This document shows, one piece after another, positions 8,122-12,203 of a stretch of DNA of 12,203 bases. The stretch covers positions 1 through 12,203 of the forward strand of contig JALLAZ010000767.1 in NCBI GenBank assembly GCA_036939755.1. Direction: 5' to 3'. A model generated the notes under the pieces. It did not search any database. It saw nothing but the letters and a program-made list of their open reading frames with translations, and was not told the DNA's origin. This DNA comes from Stephanodiscus triporus. Its lineage: Eukaryota > Bacillariophyta > Thalassiosirophyceae > Thalassiosirales > Thalassiosiraceae. A program made the position numbers and the translations under genes. Position 1 is the first letter of the stretch, and every line of letters starts with the position of its first letter.

Positions 8122-8675
8122 AGATGAAATCTCCATGGATAATTCTTCCCATGAGGAACAGTCAAGTAAACCCAAATCAGGCTGCAGTTTTAGGAAACTG
8201 TGTTGAGGTGCATAATATTAGTTATTTCTTTGTGGATGGAGGACAATATTAAATTAAATATTCAATATTTATCTCCAAACCACCACAGAAGCGCAGGTGC
8301 AACATTAAATGTATGTATTGGCCGCAAAACAGTGATGTGAGGTAATAACACTTTCGGTGACAGAGCTGAGACTAAAAAGAGCCGTGCATCGAGAGATTAC
8401 CCAAAGGCAGGTTCTTAGCTTGTGATGCTGATTATTCGTGGTCGTCTCATAGAAAGATTCATTATAAGACATATCTTGTAAAGGGTCTTCAATTCGTGTG
8501 TATCGATGACACATACAGAAGAAATCATTCTCCACCGAGAGAGATTGATGTCAGAGAATTACAACGGATGCACACAGAAATAGAAAAGAGGTGAGCTAAG
8601 TACCAAGAAGCCTTGTTTTAATATTCCCAGCTCTATTCTAGCACCATAAATGTATCCCCACAACATCACACTCTT
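8122..8675. other. Gene-free convergent 3' flanks
   Basis: 554 bp between the stop of the silaffin-like gene and the stop of the eIF4B-like gene on the other strand. It is AT-rich, with a palindromic AATATT-rich patch near 8242-8270. A minus-strand frame at 8305-8535 begins with GTG, lacks motifs and is not accepted. The right copy of the flanking repeat (8209-8235) lies here. Confidence 0.55.
8209..8235 (+). repeat. Right copy of the short direct repeat flanking the silaffin-like gene
   Basis: Begins TGCATAATATTAG. Same orientation as the copy at 7642-7668, 567 bp apart, and 87 bp after the silaffin-like stop codon. Confidence 0.5.
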
Positions 8676-11600
8676 TTACTCTTCTTCTTCGTCCTCGTCA
8701 TCCTCCTCCTCCTCCTCCTCCTCCTCCTCCTCTTCCAACCAAGTAAACCAATCCATGGTCTGAATCACAGCCTTTGTCTTCCCCTGTGAGTTTTCCTCGC
8801 TCTCGTCTTCCTTCCACAACTCGAATGCATCCGGCTCGGTTAAGTCATGCTTGTACATGGCGCGAAACATGGCCTGAACAAGATACTCGTCGTTAATTTT
8901 CGGGAAGCCCTGTGTGTCGCAATACTTTTGGATCGCCCATAACACCTGCATTTGTTCCTCGGCCTTGTCTTCTACCAGGGACAACAGGGCTCCTCCGTAC
9001 ATGTCAGGCTCTGCCCAGGCGCACTCTGGGTCGGGATTATTCTGTTCTTTCTTCGAAAGGAGGTAAAAGATGAGCTTTTCGACCGTGGGCAATACCACCC
9101 CCTGGTCGACACACCATTGTCGCAATTCTCCTCCGAGCTTATTCCCGCTAATGAATTCATCGAGTAGCTTGGATTCCAGCGCAGCAGCTCTAGCGGCCTT
9201 TTCGGCAGTGTCCTTCCTTTCAGCTGCTGCCCGTTCCTCTGCCTCCTTGGCGGCCTTCCTTTCAGCTGCGGCTCTTTCCTCTGCTTCGCGTTTCTTCTTC
9301 TCTATCCTAGCCCTTGCGGCAGCCTCATCCTCCCCAGGGAGGGTGAGCGGCGCTTCGACGGGGGGGAGTACCACCTCGTCACGCGGCTTCTTGGGGGCGA
9401 GGATGTCGGCAACCTTGCTCTTATTGAGGGGAGGGAAAGCATCCTCCTCATGTGCGGCTTCTTGCTTCCATCGCGGTCCCGTAGGCAATTCCACGTCGTC
9501 GCCACGTCCAGACCGGCCCGAACCGCGCTCGCCGTAACGGCCTCCTCCGCCACCCCCCCCTCCTCCTCCTCCCATGCCGCCACCAAACCGGCCACGTCCG
9601 TCGCCGCCGTCCTGGCCGCCGCCGAAACGTCCCCCCTCTTGCTGTCCAAATCTACCCCCGGGCGCATAACCCTCGCCGCCGTTCATCTCGGCGTTCCTCT
9701 CGGCGATCCTCTGATTCCTGACCTCGGCGGGCACGTAGTCCTCGTCGCCGCGCACGGCCGCGGCGAATCGAGAATTCTGCACCGGCGGGGGTCCCCTCCC
9801 GTCGTCGTTGCGCGCGAATCGATCGCCCCCCCCCATCATCCCGCCGCGCTCGCGATCGCGTGCCTCGTTCTCGCGCTCGTGGTCCGCCGCCGCCGCGGCG
9901 AAGCGCGAATTGGCCGCCCGGGGCGGCGGGCCGCGCATCTCCGAATAATCGCGCATCTCGGATTCGCGCTCGTGGTCGGCGGCCGCGGCCGCGAAGCGCG
10001 AGTTCGTCGCCGCCGGCGGCGGGGGAAGGAGGAGGCCGCGCCGATCCCTCTCGTGCGACCGCGTCTCCCCCTCGCGCTGGTGGTCGGCGGCCGCGGCCGC
10101 GAAGCGCGAGTTGATTGCGAGGGGCGGCAGCGGCGGAGGAGGAGGACCGCCCCCGCGTTCCGTCCCCCTCTCCGAGTACGAACGATCGACGTTGTCGCGA
10201 TCGTAGGCGACGGCCGCGAATCGGGAATTGATCGGCATGGGAGGGGGCTGTACCTCGTCGTCGTCGTTGTCGTCGTCGTTGTCGTCGCCGTTGCGTCGGC
10301 GACGATGACGATCAACGCCGTCGAAGGCGCCGCGCTCGCGACGACGATGGTCGTCGTGGTGGTGGTGATTCCTCTCCCTCTCCTCCTCAGCGAGCCTCGC
10401 GAAGCGCTCGTTGACCACGGGCGGCGGCCCGCGGCGGCGGTGGTCCCCCCCGCGGTCGCCGCCCCCCAGCTCCTCCTTCTTGGGCGCGGCCGCGGCGTCG
10501 AGCATGGCCGCGCGGCTGTTGACGACGCTCGGCTTGATGAACCGCCGCTCCCCCCTCTTCTTCTTCTCCCCGACGTCCGTACGACGTCGTTGCCCGACGT
10601 CGTCTCCCCCGTCCCCGCCTTCGTCGGCGGGCTCGTCCGCCGCATCCGCCCCCTCCTCCGGGGAGGGGGCGTCGGGTTTCGCGTCGTCGGGCCTTCCTTT
10701 CCCGTCGTCCCCTCCCCTCTCCTCCTCCTTCGCATCCTCCTCGACATCCTCGTTCGCGTCGACCCCGGACGCGTCGACCACGACCTCGACCTCGGCCTCG
10801 GCGGTCCTACTCTCCTCGTCCCGTTCCCTCCACTTCGCGACTTTCTCCCCCTCCTCTCTCTCCTTCTCCTTGATCTCGATCGCGGCGAATCTCGAGGCGG
10901 TGTCGACGGCGGTCGCGGATCCGAACGGATTCGACCTGCCGATTTTGATCGACATGGCGGCGGCCGGTGATGATGCCCCGCCGCTGCCGGGCTGCTGCGT
11001 CCTCGACGAGAGGTTCAGGCGCGGACGATCCCCCCCCCCCCCTCCCCCCCCGGAGGAGGAGGGGGGGTGGACTGCGGCGCTACCCCCGCCGGACCCGAAT
11101 CCTCCTCCTCCTCCTCCGCGCGGGGCGGAGGAGGAGGACGTCGACGAGGAGGAGGGGGCGTTGCCGGCGCCGCCCCCTCCTCGCCTCCAGGTCGATTCTC
11201 CCCCGGAGGCGTCGGGGGCGCCGTAGGATCCCGATCGTTCGTATCCGTATCCCCCCCCCCCTCCCCCTCCTCCTCCTCCGTCGCCTCCTCCGCGTCTCCA
11301 TCCGGAATCGCCGCCGCCGCTGCCGCCGCCCCCCCCGTAGCGAGACTCGCCTCCATAACGAGACTCGCCCCCCCCGCCTCCGCCAACGCCGCGGCTGCGC
11401 CAGCTGGAATCTCCCTCGGAGCGGCCGTAGCCGTCATCTGCGCTGTTGCCGTTGTTGTTCCCTCCGCTGTAGCCGTTGTTGGGATTGCGACGGAAGGACC
11501 CGTCGTCTCCCTCCCTGTTGGAATGATGGATGGATGGATGATTGATGATGATGATGATGATGACGACGATGATGATGATACATCGTCGAAACGAAAAGAA

Positions 11601-11822
11601 AACAAACGAAATGACGAAATATGGAGCAATTATAAGTATCGGTTGGAATCGAAAACGGGACGAAAGATGCGGGGACCAAAGAAGGGAAAAAGGAGGACTC
11701 AAGAAGACTCACGCCCTCTGCCTCGGTCCGGAGGGGAGCGACGACGACGTAGAAATCGACTGCGCGCCGCCGAGGAATTCGGTCATGGACATCTTCTGTC
11801 CCCTTTTGTTGGATGTCGCCAT
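8676..11822 (-). CDS. eIF4B-like initiation factor with C-terminal W2 domain
   Basis: Exon 1 at 11822-11713 and exon 2 at 11514-8676 give about 982 aa. eIF4B marks: KMSMTEFLGG (10-19), like KTISLTDFLAEDG of human eIF4B; LPSGPR (29-34); a Gly-rich region with ESRYGG twice and three WR blocks (Trp75, 109, 146), recalling DRYG repeats; RPRLNLSSR (200-208); and SNPFGSATAVDTASR (231-245), like the conserved FGGAKPVDTAAR segment. No RRM is visible, as in plant eIF4B. The middle is charged and disordered with nine [NS]-x-R-F-A-A-type motifs. LPTGPRWKQE (713-722) precedes a helix of EAEERAAAERK repeats (about 770-818). Residues about 818-982 form a W2 domain, with aromatic/acidic boxes CAWAEPDMYGGALLSLVED and WFTWLEEEEEEE, as in eIF5, eIF2B-epsilon and animal eIF4G. 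Inferred role: an eIF4A/mRNA-binding cofactor in cytoplasmic translation initiation, with W2 recruiting a partner factor. It is divergent from the dioxygenase gene. Confidence 0.87.
8701..8730 (-). repeat. (TCC)10 microsatellite encoding the terminal Glu run
   Basis: On the coding strand this is GAG/GGA-type repeats that read as Glu, forming the acidic run after WFTWL at the end of the W2 domain. It ends in a mixed Glu/Asp tail before the TAA at 8678-8676. Confidence 0.9.
9750..10900 (-). repeat. Dispersed coding repeat: nine NSRFAA-type motifs
   Basis: Within the eIF4B-like protein the motif appears as SRFAAI, NSRAAM, NERFARL, NSRFAAV, three NSRFAAAAADH copies, DRFAR and NSRFAAAV, in that protein order. 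Six are preceded by a Pro-Pro-Pro stretch. The three ADH copies are spaced by about 32-35 residues and share the following HERE/HQRE charged segment, so at least these arose by tandem duplication. Confidence 0.85.
11030..11051 (-). repeat. Long G run in coding strand (G8-A-G13)
   Basis: The plus strand reads 13 C, a T, then 8 C. The mRNA of the eIF4B-like gene therefore carries G8-A-G13 inside a poly-Gly segment just before RPRLNL. Together with further GGA/GGX runs up to about 11320, this is a strong G-quadruplex candidate. Confidence 0.85.
11515..11712 (-). other. Intron of the eIF4B-like gene
   Basis: 198-bp GT-AG intron with a consensus donor GTGAGT and acceptor ATTCCAACAG. Exon 1 ends two bases into a codon and exon 2 supplies the third, giving …GPRQRA-EGDDGSF. 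The length is a multiple of three, but retention meets TGA at the donor itself (GCG TGA), giving a 37-aa product. It contains (ATC)n-type simple repeats at about 11540-11580. Methionines inside it are not credible starts. Confidence 0.85.
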
Positions 11823-12059
11823 GATGGATGATTTGTTGACTTTGTTAGCATTTATATATTATCCCTCCTCCTTTCGTAAATTTCAATTATTATTTGTTGT
11901 CGTCGATCAAAAATGACGGTACCTGCGCCATCATGTTGTCGTGGATGCATCGAGCACCACGAAAAATACTGGGGGCCTGTCAAGCGCCGTGCGGGTGCTT
12001 CCCGCCATTTTGATATGATTTCCGTTTTATTCTTTTCAGTCGTTTCTTCGTCGTCAAAC
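11823..12059. promoter_or_regulatory. Head-to-head promoter of eIF4B-like and dioxygenase genes
   Basis: 237 bp between divergent ATGs. The left half is AT-rich; the right half holds TTCCCGCC at 11999-12006, an E2F-like site about 53 bp before the dioxygenase ATG. A TTTTATTCTTTTCAG tract ends at 12039 and looks like a 3' splice site, so a 5'-leader intron of the dioxygenase gene is possible. Confidence 0.5.
11999..12006 (+). promoter_or_regulatory. E2F-like site TTCCCGCC
   Basis: Followed by ATTTT. Same 8-mer as at 7046-7053 and the pair at 7377-7405. Function inferred from consensus only. Confidence 0.35.
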
Positions 12060-12203
12060 ATGGCATCGACAACCATGGCATGCGTTGAAGAGAAGAGGAA
12101 AATCAAGGCGCGAATGCCCACCTATTACATCAGTCACGGCGGCGGGCCCTTGGCCGTGGATGCCCGACTGGCTCGAGATGTTCAAGAACCTCTCGGCGAG
12201 CCT
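12060..12203 (+). CDS. LigB/DODA-type extradiol dioxygenase, 5' part
   Basis: The first 48 codons are present and the gene runs off the window end. After a 17-residue leader (MASTTMACVEEKRKIKA) comes RMPTYYISHGGGPLAVDARL. The phrase PTYxISHGGGP is the N-terminal signature of class III extradiol ring-cleavage dioxygenases of the LigB/4,5-DOPA dioxygenase family, in which the first His of the SHG motif is an active-site metal ligand. These enzymes open catecholic rings using Fe(II) or related metals. The substrate cannot be told from this piece. The ATG has A at -3 and G at +4. Met19, just before PTYY, is an alternative start matching the usual bacterial N-terminus; the extra leader is too short and mixed to call a targeting peptide. 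Confidence 0.8.
   Translation, partial: MASTTMACVEEKRKIKARMPTYYISHGGGPLAVDARLARDVQEPLGEP

Noticed and set aside
8305..8535. 76-aa minus-strand frame
   Set aside because: Begins with GTG rather than ATG, has no motif, and lies in the convergent 3' flank.
9836..10747. 303-aa minus-strand frame
   Set aside because: Wrong frame of the same exon; Arg/Thr-rich low complexity, while the long frame carries recognisable eIF4B and W2 features.
9450..10970. 506-aa open frame on the plus strand
   Set aside because: It lies wholly opposite the eIF4B-like gene. Its Val/Leu/Arg/Pro-rich composition is what the GC-rich complement of Gly/Asp/Arg/Ala codons gives, and it shows no domain.
10411..11226. 271-aa plus-strand frame, and 254-aa frame at 11067-11831
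   Set aside because: Low-complexity Ser/Pro or Ser/Ala/Asp translations of the complement of the Gly-rich exon; no motifs and no splice logic.
11515..11702. In-frame upstream ATG at 11702 as the start of the eIF4B-like protein
   Set aside because: The added residues (poly-Ile from ATC repeats) are intron translation. Splicing to the exon with KMSMTEFLGG is in phase and restores the family's N-terminus.
11913..12059. Upstream exon for the dioxygenase starting at ATG 11913 and spliced at 12039
   Set aside because: The donor/acceptor pair joins into a frame different from the PTYYISHGGGP frame. A purely untranslated leader intron remains possible.
1..12203. tRNA, rRNA, CRISPR array, insertion sequence or viral remnant
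   Set aside because: No B-box-like GGTTCGAATCC, no direct-repeat array with regular spacers, and no transposase, integrase or reverse transcriptase motifs seen by eye on either strand.

Overview
The window looks like nuclear DNA of a diatom. It has compact genes on both strands with short GT-AG introns (about 100-200 bp), eukaryotic start contexts, a small secreted protein with silaffin-type lysine/serine repeats ending in RRAL, and an orphan protein carrying a motif I associate with diatom hypothetical proteins. No prokaryotic operon, tRNA, rRNA, CRISPR or transposase was seen.

Layout, left to right. 1-738: no recognisable gene; promoter side of the first gene. 739-1530 (+): serine-rich orphan protein. 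1531-2257: gene-free convergent 3' flank with a 20-G run. 2258-3041 (-): two-exon coiled-coil protein of about 211 aa. 3042-3351: head-to-head promoter. 3352-6308 (+): two-exon ecdysoneless/SGT1 (ECD) homologue, about 950 aa. 6362-6895 (-): small two-exon orphan that converges on ECD with 53 bp between stop codons. 6896-7165: promoter-like gap. 7166-7626 (+): tentative small two-exon gene. 7807-8121 (+): silaffin-like secreted precursor of 104 aa. 8122-8675: gene-free convergent 3' flanks. 8676-11822 (-): two-exon eIF4B-like protein of about 982 aa with repeated NSRFAA motifs and a C-terminal W2 domain. 11823-12059: head-to-head promoter. 12060 to the window end (+): 5' part of a LigB/DODA-type extradiol dioxygenase.

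The genes do not form one pathway. Three concern core gene expression or unknown housekeeping roles (ECD, eIF4B-W2, the coiled-coil protein), one probably concerns biosilica, and one is an aromatic ring-opening enzyme. The two most interesting items are the silaffin-like gene, with its in-frame 90-bp repeat and acidic pentad tail, and the eIF4B-like protein fused to a W2 domain. An E2F-like 8-mer, TTCCCGCC, occurs four times (either strand), always outside confident coding sequence and near the small genes and the eIF4B/dioxygenase promoter.

Exon boundaries were placed by eye from GT/AG sites and reading-frame continuity. No transcript evidence was available.
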